From NCBI GenBank assembly GCA_961205875.1, contig OY540812.1, forward strand, positions 16,306,001 to 16,370,000: DNA of 64,000 nucleotides, given 5' to 3'. The notes beneath the pieces were generated by a model. That model did no database searches. It was not told the DNA's origin and saw only the letters and a program-made list of their open reading frames with translations. The stretch comes from Sialis fuliginosa (lineage: Eukaryota > Arthropoda > Insecta > Megaloptera > Sialidae). How positions within the stretch are numbered: the stretch's first letter is position 1; each line of letters begins with the position of its first letter. Shown piece by piece: positions 23,062 through 35,232 of this stretch. A program made the translations under genes and the position numbers.

Positions 23062-26000
23062 ATGCCCGAAAAATTCGATATGGAAGAAAATGATGAAACA
23101 TCAAATTTGGAATACTGTGGAGGTGTAGTTTGGTCAATAGCTTGTATTATATTATCGGCAGTAGATGTTGGATCAGATATGTATCTTGGATATATTTATT
23201 TAAATAATTGTCGGTTGTTCTGTGATTATCAGTGTTTGTACGGTGGATTAACGTTATTATTTGTTTATCTAGCTTCTTTTACCAGTGTTTGTGAATTTTA
23301 TAGAACGTGAGTATCAAAATTAAATACCGTAATTTTAGTCATTTAGAAGATAAAAAATATTTATATAAGACGAATTTTTTTAATGATTAATATTTTAGTT
23401 AGTGGTTACATCTAATATATTAATTAAATTTTGACAATTTTTTTTATTAGCTTAAATGATGTATAAACATCTTAAAATGACATTCAAAAGAAATTATAAG
23501 CAAAAAAATGTTTTTATTTTATTTTTAGAGTTCACTTTACAAATTGTTTCTAAACAAACGAAACAATTTATATGGTAAAAGTGGTGAAAAATGAGTGATA
23601 ATGAGTATATGGTAATGTAAAGGGGCCACCGTAATTCGGTCTCAAGCCAAAACAGAAGTAAAATAAGCAACCAAAAATCACCAAACCGACATAGTTTCGA
23701 AAAAAGTCGGAACTAACGTCGACGTTTGCATGTAGTAAAACAGTTTTCAAACTTTAAACTCATTTTTAAAAACTGCGGAAAACATATCATGGCCATTTTA
23801 CTAACTTCTTAGAAAGATTTTACATCGAAGTACATACGATTTTTACGATTGGTTAACAACTACGGTTTTTATAAACAATTTAAGGTCGGTTTTTTCGTCA
23901 AAAACGCGATTTTTTGTTCAAAGTGATACAAAAATTGCAACAATCGATATTTTTTAATAATCATGTGTACTACGATGGGAAAAGTCATATAAATAACGAG
24001 AATTTTTTTGTTCTGGATGTTGATCAATGGAAGTTCTGTTTTCCGCAGTGGAGCACATAACAAAAATGATAGCAAAAATTTTTCGAAGTGACGATTAAAT
24101 GTAACCCCTTAGGGTCGATCCAGACTATCGTGCCAGTCCCGGTCCGGTCTTGCCCCAATCAAAGTATACAATAAACAATGAAATCATTCACACTATAGGT
24201 ATCGCTCAGGTCACGCTTCGATACAGTATTACTATACTGAATATTTGACTGGAGCGAGACCGGACCGAGATCGGCACGATAGTCTGGATCGACCCTAAAT
24301 ATACATAAAGGTCTAGCTCTTGGTTAGCTAAAATGCATATGTCACGTATGCATTCTAGGAAAGCGTTTATCTTTACAAGATTGCCATTCACTTATAGATA
24401 ACCTTAAACGTGGGCGATGGTCTGTAGCCAAGTACTGTATTTTCCTGAGTTTTTTTCCATGAAATTTCCGTACTATTTAAGATAATAATTTTGTTATATG
24501 AAATAAAAAAAAAAATTATTTAAGTATTTGATATTAATGTACTTAATTTATTGTATTTATTAATTATTAATTTTGCTGTTTTTCTCTGATACAACAACAT
24601 GTTATAGAGGTAGTTTTATAGTATTTTGAATTCCACCATTGTTTAGTGTATTGTTATTATTATAGATTCATAACCTCTAAGCTTAAAATTGATTTTAAAT
24701 GTTTTTAGTAACACATTTAAAAACCAAAAAACTTCTACAAGATGGATAATTTTAATATCACTACTCATAACATCATTTTCTGGTGTTGCAATGGGATTAT
24801 ATGACTTATATCGGAAGATAAAACGTAAGAAAGATTATATCATAACTAAAAAACTGATCCAGCTTAAATATCATGAGGCATGTGTTGAGGCAGCTCCACA
24901 ACTCATTTTGCAGATTTGTGTCATGTTGAATAACGTTCAAGAATTGCAAAATTCCGATGGTTCATTCCTTGGTGAGTATAAAACTATGCAGAGATGAAAT
25001 AAAAAATAAGGGATGCATTAAAATTGTAAATTATAAAACTTAATATTAATCGGCATTTCTTATGATGATGCTACGCTGAAAAATAATCAGTCAGACAAAA
25101 ATTGTTTTGGAAATTAAATTATGTAGAATAAGATTTACGTTTTGTAGTAGTTAATGGACACAGTTTTGTTATTTGTATTTAAAAAAAAATAATGACTATA
25201 TTTATTTTACTTCCATGTTCCGAAGGAAATGGAAGTATTGTAATACCATCGAAAAATCGTGTCCGAGAAAATGACAAATTCTGATTGTACTAACTTCAAA
25301 ACATAAAGAAAAGTTAATTTCCGCATGGCGGCTGTGCGTGTATCTGTGTGTCTGTGTGTCTGTGTGTCTGTCTGTCAGGATGTAGATTTTTTTTTCGTTC
25401 ACGATAACTACCGTAAAAATGCACCGATCTAAATTATTTTTGGGAAAAATGTTTGTCTCAGTGAGTACTCCAGACCTATTGATTTTGGTGATAATCGGAT
25501 TAGGGGTTTTGGAAATATTTGAAATTTTGTAACTTTTTTCGTCTAAAAAGTGAATATTGCGAGTATTATCTCACTAATTTTGATAAGATTTGGTACATTT
25601 GCAGTTCAATTGAATCTAAGGGACATTTATTATTTGTACGTGCCTAAACAGCCGTTAAAGGGGTGAAAAACACACTTAAAATTTGAATTTTAAATACTAA
25701 TATGTCATTAATTCATGTTGCCTTGGAAACAAATGCAACTAAATTCAAATTGTCAAATTAGTTTTTCTACGAATGTGAATTATGTTTTTGACATTAGAAA
25801 ACTAATATTTATGTACAAATGGCAAAAAGAGCTGTAACCGTTGTAAGTATATATGTTTTTTTAATGTATTACGATATGTATATTCATAGTAGTAGGTTAT
25901 ATAAATAAAATATTTAAAAAAATGTATATTTAAAAATTATTTAAAAAGATAGAAAGAACATGGAAGTCATGTATGGTTCTCCATACCGATATTTTCTTAT

Positions 26001-27087
26001 AATTTATAACAAATTACAAAGAAATGAAAAAAAATAGTAAGTATTAATCACAAAACATTGAAAATGAAACAAATTTGTGTGAAAAAACGATCAAAATAGT
26101 AAAAAAAATCTGAACTTATTAATAATAAATAATAATACTTATAACAAAAAAAGTTCGGTTCAGACTCAAGTTCGTAAGCCTTGAAATATAAAAGTTCAGT
26201 TCAGGTTAAAAATCATTTCTTATCAACTAATTATTTATAGTATACTTTTGTTGTTTATGTATTTTTGTTTCAGTTCAAGTACAAAGGACATCAATTTTAT
26301 CTTCCTTAATTTCTATTGGTGTAGCTTTTTGTAAAATAGAAGGTCAAGGTGTTGAAGGACAAGGAAAAATATTTATATTTTATATTTCGGTATTTTTAAC
26401 TATAGGTAGGTGATTTGTTACTAATTTTATTTTAGTAAATAAGTTTTATTAATAATACATTGGTAGTCACTCGCAGTGGCGTAGCAAAAAAAAGGATGCT
26501 GTTCTTAAGAGCGACAACAATTACAATTACAACTACAATTATATTTTTTTGTTTTTACTTCCATTTTCCGAACGAAACACACTGTTGTGTTTTATATTTA
26601 TAATACAATAACATGCAATGAGTTATGAGATTTAACAGCGTGACTATCTTGTTGCTAAAAGTCGCTAGTGTGTAAAGGGTCTTACATATGTTATATATCA
26701 TTTTTTACAGGTCCAAGAATACTTGCTTTAGCTATTCTTTTTAACCTGCATCCTGTTTACACTTTACTGGTCTTAATTATACAAGGAGTAGTTCATATAA
26801 TCTTGTATTGGATTCTGGAAGGGGAAACAAGCTGGGTACTGCTAAGCTTTGTCCCATTAGCGAGCGTAATCTTCACATGGCTGCCACTAGCGGTAACCAA
26901 CAAGTGGTATCAGATACTTCCATACAGTGTTTGTGTAACTGTTCAGAATTTGATTGCTGCCGTTTTATGGAATATTGAGAAACAGGGTACTTTTTTATGT
27001 GATTTATTAGCTGTTTTATGTATCTGTCCATTTATTGTTGGTCTTTATTTGTCTAGTTGTATTTTTTACCGCAAACCCAGAAAATAA
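23062..27087 (+). CDS. XK-related membrane protein, XKR copy 3
   Basis: Exons 23062-23306, 24709-24971, 26274-26405 and 26711-27087 join to 339 codons (338 aa), all in frame. ATG at 23062 starts MPEKFDMEEND, which matches copy 4. Motifs in order are SAVDVGSDMYLGYIYL, YHEACVEAAPQLILQ, GPRILALAILFNLHP and LSFVPLASVIFTWLPLAV. Exon 1 encodes four extra residues (CRLFCDYQC instead of NNQY) in the first extracellular loop. The protein ends FYRKPRK with no cytosolic tail. AATAAA overlaps the stop codon (27083-27088). Introns 1 and 2 contain a MITE (24109) and a large helentron-like repeat (25207). It most resembles copy 4, e.g. NTFKNQK(T/P)STRWI at the start of exon 2. Likely function as for copy 1; substrate and trigger unknown. 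Confidence 0.9.
24109..24298. mobile_element. MITE, TTAGGGTCGATCC family, complete copy
   Basis: A 190-bp element with terminal inverted repeats of about 27 bases (TTAGGGTCGATCCAGACTAT / complement), further extended by inner CCGGTCCGGTCTTGC-like blocks. A 5'-truncated copy in reverse orientation is inserted in the foldback at 48402-48886. It lies in intron 1 of XKR copy 3. Confidence 0.82.
25207..25994 (+). mobile_element. Non-autonomous ACTTCCATGTTC element, copy 1
   Basis: A 788-bp repeat beginning TTACTTCCATGTTCCGAA and ending with GAACATGGAAGTCATG, then the hairpin GTATGGTTCTCCATAC and CGATATTTT. It carries a TCTGTGTG microsatellite at 25340-25378. Short subterminal inverted repeats (ACTTCCATGTTC/GAACATGGAAGT) plus a 3' hairpin resemble non-autonomous Helitron-like (helentron) elements; this is a tentative class. 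Other copies are at 27131, 37681 and, as a fragment, 26556-26585. Confidence 0.65.
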
Positions 27088-27130
27088 ATATACATTTTTA
27101 GTTATGTATGTTTTTAATTGTTTTTTTCTT

Positions 27131-27869
27131 TTTACTTCCATGTTCTGAAAGAAATGGAAGTATTGTAATACCATCGAAAAATCGTGTCCGAGAAAATGAC
27201 AAATTCTGATTGTACTAACTTCAAAACTTAAAGAAAAGTTAATTTCCGCATGGCGGCTGTGCGTGTGGCTGTGTGTCTGTGTGTCAGGATGTAGATTTTT
27301 TTTTCGTTCACGATAACTACCGTAAAAATGCACCGATCTAAATTACATATTTTTGGGGAAAATGTTTGTCTCAGTGAGTACTCCAGACCTATTGATTTTG
27401 GTGCTAATCGGATTAGGGGTTTTGGAAATATTCGAAATTTTGTAACTTTTTTCGTCTAAAAAGTGAATATTGCGAGTATTATCTCACTAATTTTGATAAG
27501 ATTTGGTACATTTGCAGTTCAATTGAATCTAAGGGACATTTATTATTTGTACGTGCCTAGACAGCCATTAAAGGGGTGAAAAACACACTTAAAATTTGAA
27601 TTTTAAATACTAATATGTCATTAATTCATGTTGCCTTGGAAACAAATGCAACTAAATTCAAATTGTCAAATTAGTTTTTCTACGAATGTGAATTATGTTT
27701 TTGACATTAGAAAACTAATATTTATGTACAAATGGCAAAAAGAGCTGTAACCGTTGTAAGTATAATATGTTTTTAATGTATTACGATATGTATATTCATA
27801 TATTTAAAAATTATTTAAAAAGATAGAAATAACATGGAAGTCATGTATGGTTCTCCATACCGATATTTT
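27131..27869 (+). mobile_element. Non-autonomous ACTTCCATGTTC element, copy 2
   Basis: Direct copy of the 25207 element, very similar over its whole length, starting about 45 bases after the stop codon of XKR copy 3. Copies 1 and 2 flank exons 3-4 of that gene in the same orientation, about 1.9 kb apart, so they could mediate deletion or duplication by recombination. Confidence 0.7.
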
Positions 27870-29590
27870 TATATAGATTCTTATTCCGTTTTCGTTTGTT
27901 AATTTAGTGGAAAACATGCAACTTATAATAAATAAAATTTTATCAATATAATTATTATTTTATATTGGTATGTTGGGTCGATGGTAGCAACGCGTTCTGT
28001 AACGTGTTTAGTAAACAATTAAATCAGTGATTATATATATTTAAAAATTGGAGAATTTAATTTATTTTATGAAGAAAATAAGTACAATTCTTCGAAACAA
28101 TATTCCATTTTAATTAAATACGTTTTTCAAACGAACAGCTGACAACTGACCCGATAGGAATACTTTTTTTATTCACCACACTGTGGCGTAGGACCTTAAA
28201 TACATATGTATTTTATGTAAGCAAATGGATTAATAATTTTGAAATATGTTGTTATTTTTTACTTTTAAAATAAAAAAAAAAATTAATTAAATTGAATGTT
28301 TTGTATGCAAAAAGGCACACATTAATAATTATTTTATATTAATGGGAGGAGGGATATTCAAATCATAGAAAAAATTAACTTCATTGACCTTCAATTTATT
28401 ATACTTTTTCACTTGTCAGTTAGCCCTTACGGGTGTATGATAAATATAAAATATTTATTTATTATAAATAATAAATATACCTACATACATACAGGTAAGT
28501 TCCTAGATAGTTATTATGTTTCAGTATGTATTATATACATATGTATGTGTATGAGTGTTGGAATTAAAATTAATACTACATTTTGTACGTTTATAATATG
28601 TATGTATATTACAATATATTATGCACTTTTATTAATTTATGATTACATTTTATCAATGAATACTGATAAAAATACCACTGATACTAAGAAATTATCACAA
28701 ACTTAAAATATAAGACATGATCTATAAATAATAATTCAGAAAAATCATCTATGTGAATGGTTTGGATGCATTAAAAATATTTTTTACAAAATTATTAATA
28801 ATCGTTCTGTTGTACTTTGTGATATATTTTTAAAAATTATTGTCAGATTATGTATGAATCACATAACCACATGAAAAGATAAAAAACATGTATTAAGTAG
28901 TCAGGGGTGTATTTCGAAATTTATTTTAATGTTACTTTATGAATTCAATAAATGCTGATATTTTTGCTCGCAAGTATCAAGTTAACATATTATAAGTAGA
29001 TACAAACCATTATGGAGCCCCTAGGAAAGAACCTGTGGTCCTCTGAGCTTCGTGAATGTAACCTGCCCTGATCGCCCCGAGGCATATCCCAATCCCAAGA
29101 TTGTGACGTCAATTATACAAAATAGCTGGCTGTATATGAATAATAATTAAAAAAAAAACATACTAACTGATATGTATTCACAGTAGATCAATTAATATTT
29201 ATTTATTAAAATAATAAACATTTTATAACATTGCACTATAAATCAAGTAAATTACAGGTCAACTTGAATATTAGTCTATTTATAAGCTAGTTTTTTTCTT
29301 TCTTCCTCTTTAAAGTAATTAAAATAAAATATATCACTACTAATGCATTGGTCCTATTATCCTGACATGCATGTGTCACCGGTTATAGACTTTGTAGCCA
29401 ACCTGACAACTAATTGTATTATTATATATATATATAGAATTGTCATTTACAATTTATATAATGACATGAGGGAATGTACCTTTCTCCCAGCCCTGTACAA
29501 CGATAGCAGTATTATTTATCAGAGTACATGTATCTACAATATAATTTTATTTAGGAATGAAATACAATTCAGAAGTAGTACAAATCAAAC
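27870..29590. other. Intergenic DNA between XKR copies 3 and 4
   Basis: AT-rich with no coding exon recognised. An acceptor-like TTTTATTTAG at 29545-29554 lies 36 bases before the start codon of copy 4, suggesting a spliced 5' UTR. The stretch at 28980-29110 is somewhat GC-richer, but I see no frame or splice pattern in it. Confidence 0.45.
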
Positions 29591-32500
29591 ATGCCTGAAA
29601 AATTCGACATGGAAAGAAATGATAGCACATACGAGTACCTAACAAAATGTGAATGCATTAGAGGTGTAGTTTTGTCAATAGCTTGTGTTACATTATCAGT
29701 AGTAGATGTTGGATCTGACATGTATCTTGGATATATTTATTTTTTAAACAATCGGTATTTATACGGTGGATTAACATTGTTATTTGTTTATATAGCTTCT
29801 TTTACCAGTGTTTGCGAATTTTATAGAACGTGAGTGTCAGAAGAAATTAAAGTAATAAGTTATTTACATATGTACATTTAAGATATTATTATTTGATTCC
29901 CTCAGAAGCCAACGTAATTAGCTATAGAAAACAGGAAAATTGATGTTTAGTAAACATTTTTGTTGTTAATAATGTGGGAGACACATGGTGTTTTTAATTT
30001 TCGGCAAATAGATATGAAATAATGAATAATTTAATCTGTTTTCTAATAAAAATGTTTAAAAAATAAAAAGTGATATTAAAGGTTTGACAATTGACCTATT
30101 CATTGATAATAATTAATAAATATCGTATAAATCATTTTACTCATTGTCAGTTTTGTTAATATAATCTGACCTAAATCTATATTCATCTAAATTAAAGAAA
30201 ATTTAATACTTTTTATGTTGTGAGTCAAATATTATACTCTTAAATGAACATAAAGCGCTGGCACTTAACAAAAAGAGAGACTGTCACCATATCGACCTTG
30301 AAAATTTGTTATATGTGATTTAATACGAGTGGCATTTTAAGACCGTCGAAACGGCATGGCGGGTGTTTAAAAAAACGCTTTGCTGGCGTGTATGAACGAC
30401 GACCGTCGTGACCTTGAAGATTGTATTATTGAATTCAATCAGACTGGTATTTAAGAAAAAACGGTGTCCGTCGAGCGCTGGTAATCTGTTCATTTGGATT
30501 TTATGCAAATGATACAGTAACGGTCTCCATTTTTGTTAAGTCTCAACTCTTAGAGTAATATACCTAAACGTATAATGAAAGATTTTGAAATGATGGTAAC
30601 ACAAAATGTAGAAATTTAATAGCAGTTGTTTACCTTAGAGTGCACACTAATGATATTAAAATTTAGATCTGTAAACATAGTACATTTTAGTTTCATTTTA
30701 GCAACACATTCAAAAACCAAAAACCTTCTACAAGATGGATAATATTAATATCACTATTAACAACGTCATGTTCTGGTGTAGCAATAGGATTATATGATTT
30801 TTGGAATAAGTTAAAATGCAAAAAAGATTATATAATAACTAAAAAAATGACTCAGCTAAAATATCACGAAGCATGCGTTGAGGCAGCTCCACAACTTATT
30901 TTACAGATTTATTTTATGTTGGATAACGTTCAAGAATTACAAAATTTCAATGTTTCGTTGCTTGGTAAGTATGTACTGAACCCAGTTATGTTAATATTGT
31001 TAAGCTTAAACTTTTCACAAGGGGACATTGCGATGCATGGATGAAGGATTTCAGTCAGCTTTTGGGAGGTGAAACTAGATTAAAAGTAAAAATACAAGTG
31101 TCCAAGCATTCAATTACATAAGCATTATTAATGTATCTATATAGATATTTAATTTTGAAAATTGTTATATTTTAAATATATATACATAATAATAATGTGG
31201 CCGAGCGGTAAACATGCTAGCAAGTAACGTGGGTGAACGCTAGTTCGAAATTCGGTTTAGGAATGTTATTTTTTATTTTTATTATTAATTGTTTTTTTTA
31301 CTTTTTATTATTTTAATGGTTTATTCATGAAGAATTATTATAAAATAAATTTTATTAATGAAACTAACTTTACTATTTTATACATTACCTGAAATAGTAC
31401 GGCATTATATAGAATTTCTAGGGAATATATTGAATGCCTATGAATTACATACTTTACCGGTAACATATATAATCTTTAACATTTTTTCTGTTAAATAAAT
31501 TTTTAATATGATATTCTCAATTAATCTATTTATTTTTATTTCAGTTCATGTACAAAGAATATCTATTATATCATCTTTAATTGCCATTATTGTAGCATTT
31601 TGTAAAATATACATCGAAGATCGAGGCGTTGAAGGACCATGCAATATATTTATATTTTATATATCGGTATTATTAACTATAGGTATGATTTATAAATATT
31701 TTAATTTTATACTTTTCACCTCATTAAAATTTAAAATTAACTTAATGTTAGGTTAGGTTATGGCCGCTATAAGAGCAAGGTTTACTGTTTTTGTGATTGA
31801 CGGGTTTCTTTTTTGTAATTCTCATGAACTCATGTTACTAATAAAACTAGTAATTCTTTATTTAATCAATTTAATTACCAAAGTCCGCAAATATACTTTA
31901 TTTTTTAAATTAGAGCATTTTATTTTGTTTATGTTTTTTCTCCAGTAATGGATAATGTAAAACCACTAATGAGCACGCAGTGATGGACACTTGCTTATGA
32001 TTACAAAATGATAAGTACTACGACATAAAAGATATAAAGGAAACAATCGTTAAATTTGAAACAATGGAACTCAGTTTCTATGATAATATAATAATTAATA
32101 AATAAATTATACTAATAATTAGTTTAAATGTCAACCATTTTGACACCTATTGGCCGATTGTCATCAAATCACTCTTGTAAGACAGTTAACTGTATGTAAG
32201 TTAATATTCAGAAATGGTAGTAATCAAATATCAACAAATATTTCTAATTCAGTACAATTAATTTAAAAATAGTCATTACTGGGGTCATATCCAATACTGG
32301 TGCCAGTAACTTATTATTTAAGTTTGCCTTTGCATACTAGTTTTATTTTATTTTACAGGTCCAAGAATACTCGGGTTAGCTATTCTTTTTAACCTGCATC
32401 CTTATTACACTTTACCAGTTTTAATTATTCAGGGAGCAGTCCATATAATCCTGTACTGGATTCTAGAAGGTCAGACAAGCTGGATAATGCTAAGCTTTGT

Positions 32501-32735
32501 CCCATTAGCGAGCATAATCTTCACATGGCTGCCATTAGCGGTAACCAACAAGTGGTACCAGATACTTATCTACAGTGCATGCGTAGTTGCTCAAAATTTT
32601 ACTGCATCTGTCCTATGGATAACTGAGAGAAAAAATACTTTTTTGTATGATCTATTAGCTGTATTATGTTTTTATCCATATATTGTTGGTCTTTTTATGT
32701 CTAGTCTCTTGTTTTATCGCAACCCGAAAATATAA
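29591..32735 (+). CDS. XK-related membrane protein, XKR copy 4
   Basis: Exons 29591-29829, 30702-30964, 31545-31682 and 32359-32735 join to 339 codons (338 aa) with no break. It starts MPEKFDMERND like copy 3. Motifs are SVVDVGSDMYLGYIYF, YHEACVEAAPQLILQ, GPRILGLAILFNLHP and LSFVPLASIIFTWLPLAV. Exon 3 is 138 bases instead of 132, adding two residues (CKIYIEDRGVEG versus CKIEGQGVEG). The C-terminus (FYRNPKI) has no tail, so the caspase-cleavable tail known from vertebrate XKR8 is missing here, as in its sisters. The introns hold a MITE (30263), a tRNA-like sequence (31191) and repeat R1 (31745). Foldback F4 begins only a few bases after the stop codon, and no AATAAA precedes it. Confidence 0.9.
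30263..30541. repeat. MITE in XKR copy 4, intron 1
   Basis: Terminal inverted repeats ACTTAACAAAAAGAGAGACTGT and a complement differing at a few positions. The 279-bp interior has no coding capacity. Confidence 0.6.
31191..31270 (+). repeat. tRNA-like sequence, probably SINE head or tRNA pseudogene
   Basis: TGGCCGAGCGGT (31198) fits the pol III A box and GTTCGAAAT (31243) resembles the B box. AATAATG at 31191-31197 can pair with TGTTATT at 31264-31270 as an acceptor stem, using wobble pairs. The D and T stems do not pair well, and a T-rich tract follows, so a tRNA-derived SINE or dead tRNA is more likely than a working tRNA. Confidence 0.4.
31745..32315 (-). repeat. Dispersed repeat R1, copy b
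   Basis: Reverse-orientation, uninterrupted match to R1 (see 5037), including TATCATTTTGTAATCATAAG and GTTAACTGTATG. It fills much of intron 3 of XKR copy 4. Confidence 0.65.
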
Positions 32736-32737
32736 AT

Positions 32738-33536
32738 GTGTATACGATGAAAGGAACAAATTCGTTTAAAATTCAGGTAATTATTTTGTGGAAAAACGCT
32801 CGGACCCGTCGATTAGTATTTTAAGTAGCGGATTTTTTTGACATAAGAAAATTTTATACAGGCTGTCTCAGGAAAAACATATGCAGTCATTTATTTTTTT
32901 AAATGGAACACCCTATATATTATACCATTTTTGAATTGTGCGATAAATTCTGAACACTTTTTGTACAGCATATCATATCTCTAAAATCAGTGGTTTTCGG
33001 AATAATGACGTTTGAAAATTGACATTTTGAAATACACACAAGTCAAATAAAATGTTTAAATTGAAAAAATAAACTTTGAACATTTTTGTAAAAGCCAACA
33101 AAAACATCCTGGTACCTATGGCAAAAAAAAACATTGAACTTTTTTTTTCCTTTTTTTTTCTTTTTTTTCTTCTTTTTTTCTTTTTTTTTGCAATACCAGG
33201 ATGTTTTGGTTGGCTTTTAAAAAAATGTTCAAGGTGTATTTTTTCAATTTAAACATTTTATTTGACTTGTGTGCATTTCAAAATGTCAATTTTCAAACGT
33301 CATTATTCCGAAAACCACTAATTTTAGAGATATGATAAAAATGGTATAATATATAGGGTGTTCCATTTAAAAAAATAAATGACTGCATATGTTTTTCCTG
33401 AGACACCCTGTATAAAATTTTCTTATGTCAAAAAATCCGCTACTTAAAATACTAATCGACGGGTCCGAGCGTTTTTCCACAAAATAATTACCTGAATTTT
33501 AAACGAATTTGTTCCTTTCATCGTGAACGCACTGTA
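32738..33536. mobile_element. Foldback element F4 and surrounding palindrome
   Basis: A palindrome of nearly 800 bp. The outer arms (32745-32861 and 33423-33524; GATGAAAGGAACAAATTCG and complement) enclose an inner foldback with ends ACAGGCTGTCTCAGG / CCTGAGACACCCTGT. At the centre is a poly(T) tract (33142-33191). Both arms are almost intact over about 380 bases. It starts immediately downstream of the XKR copy 4 stop codon. Confidence 0.82.
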
Positions 33537-35232
33537 TATATAGTTTTAAAATATTTTTAATTGGGTGTTTTCTACATTATTTTTTATCCTCTATCATAAA
33601 TAATTAATTAGGAATGGTCTGGAAAATCCTTTATGCAAATTCTTGGTACATTTAAAACGACGTTATTACTCTCCAAAAAAAATCAATTAAAATATTATAA
33701 ATATCATAACATAATGAGCTAATAACAAAATGACATTGTAATGATATTATGAGTATAAAATAACAACCTAATGATATTAATAGTAGTATATTATGTGCGT
33801 ATTTCATCTACGTAAAGATATTGATCAGTAGATAATATCTTTTAATTAATACATTATTGTCTACATCAGTAGTTTCAAAACTTTTCAATGACTGAATTTA
33901 TCTTTGTTTTTTCGTAATATAAATCATGTAAAATCATTTATATTGCTGCTGTTTTGATATACCTTCTATTATTAAACCAAAAATATTACGAAATATTAGT
34001 ATTTTGCAAATTAATAGCATACATCTTATCAATTTATGATACATATTTATTTGTCAGTAGTATTAATTAAAGCAAACAAATTGTCAAAAAATGTATTAAG
34101 TACGTACAAAAATTACTTACCGTTAAAAAATCAAATGCAAATAACTCCAGCTAATAGGTTTTTTATGTCACTGTTTATTGTTATTCTTCATACTTTAATT
34201 ATTAATAATTATTATTATTAATAATAATAATTGTTATATACAAAATTTTATATTTTGAATTTCATTTTTATTTTTGGACCGTTATAAATGTTAAGGACAC
34301 TATTGATTGCAACGTAATGTAAAGAAAATAAAGTATGAATAACGTTATTGAAGAACATAACGATTTGGAAACTCAGTAATACTAGCAAATGGTTCGGAGT
34401 CATTAGTTTCTAGTGTTCTGACAATAAAAACACAAGAAATGAAACGATTAAAATAACCTATGCATTTGCGGTATTAAAATTCATTTAGAATCCTACAATA
34501 TATGTTAGTGTATGATAAGAGAATACAAATGAACTACGGATAAATCTTTTAAAGCTTCATTTGACGTATGACAGCACGTATTAAATATGCATTAATTGTT
34601 AATAGTTTCGAAGCCAAAGCGACTAACCACCCATGTAAATTAGTAAATTGATATTCAAAAATGTGTTAATATCTCATTTATTTAACATTACAAAGCTGTG
34701 CAAATGTACAAAAAAGTATTTAAATACCTACAATAGTACAAGTACATTCCCAAAAATGTATTTTGGTATTTCTATAAAAAATATTTAAAATTAAGTATTT
34801 AAGAACATTTCCAAGTACAAGTATCAAAGTGTATTTATGTAACAAGTGCTTGTGTTTGGTAGAGTGTGTACTTAAGTATAAGTATAACTATTAAAAAAAG
34901 TACGTAAGTACAGGTAGGCACTTTTACTTTACTTTACTTTTACCCAAATACTTTATAATCAATAATTTTATTGATTTCAAATTTTTTTATGATGCAGTCG
35001 CATTACAAGTACTATTTAGCGCGACCATATTTTTATAAGACGAAACAGGGCACAACATAATATACTAATAATAAGCGGAAAGCTTATTATTATCAGGTCT
35101 GTAGCTAGATTTTAGGGTAAAGCCTCTTTTTAGATAGCAATTGATCTTTTGAATTTTAGATAATCATTATTAAAATTTCTCGAAAATTAAAATTGTGTAA
35201 ATTATAAAGATATGATAGGAAGTTCTAGTCTA

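Noticed and set aside
25202-25402. Frame with a THTRYTHSRH-like run
   Set aside because: It is a translation of the TCTGTGTG microsatellite in a non-autonomous element; the same frame recurs in its copy at 27131.
28413-28706. 97-codon frame rich in Ile, Tyr and Thr
   Set aside because: AT-rich composition, no recognisable domain, no neighbouring splice pattern, no start context.
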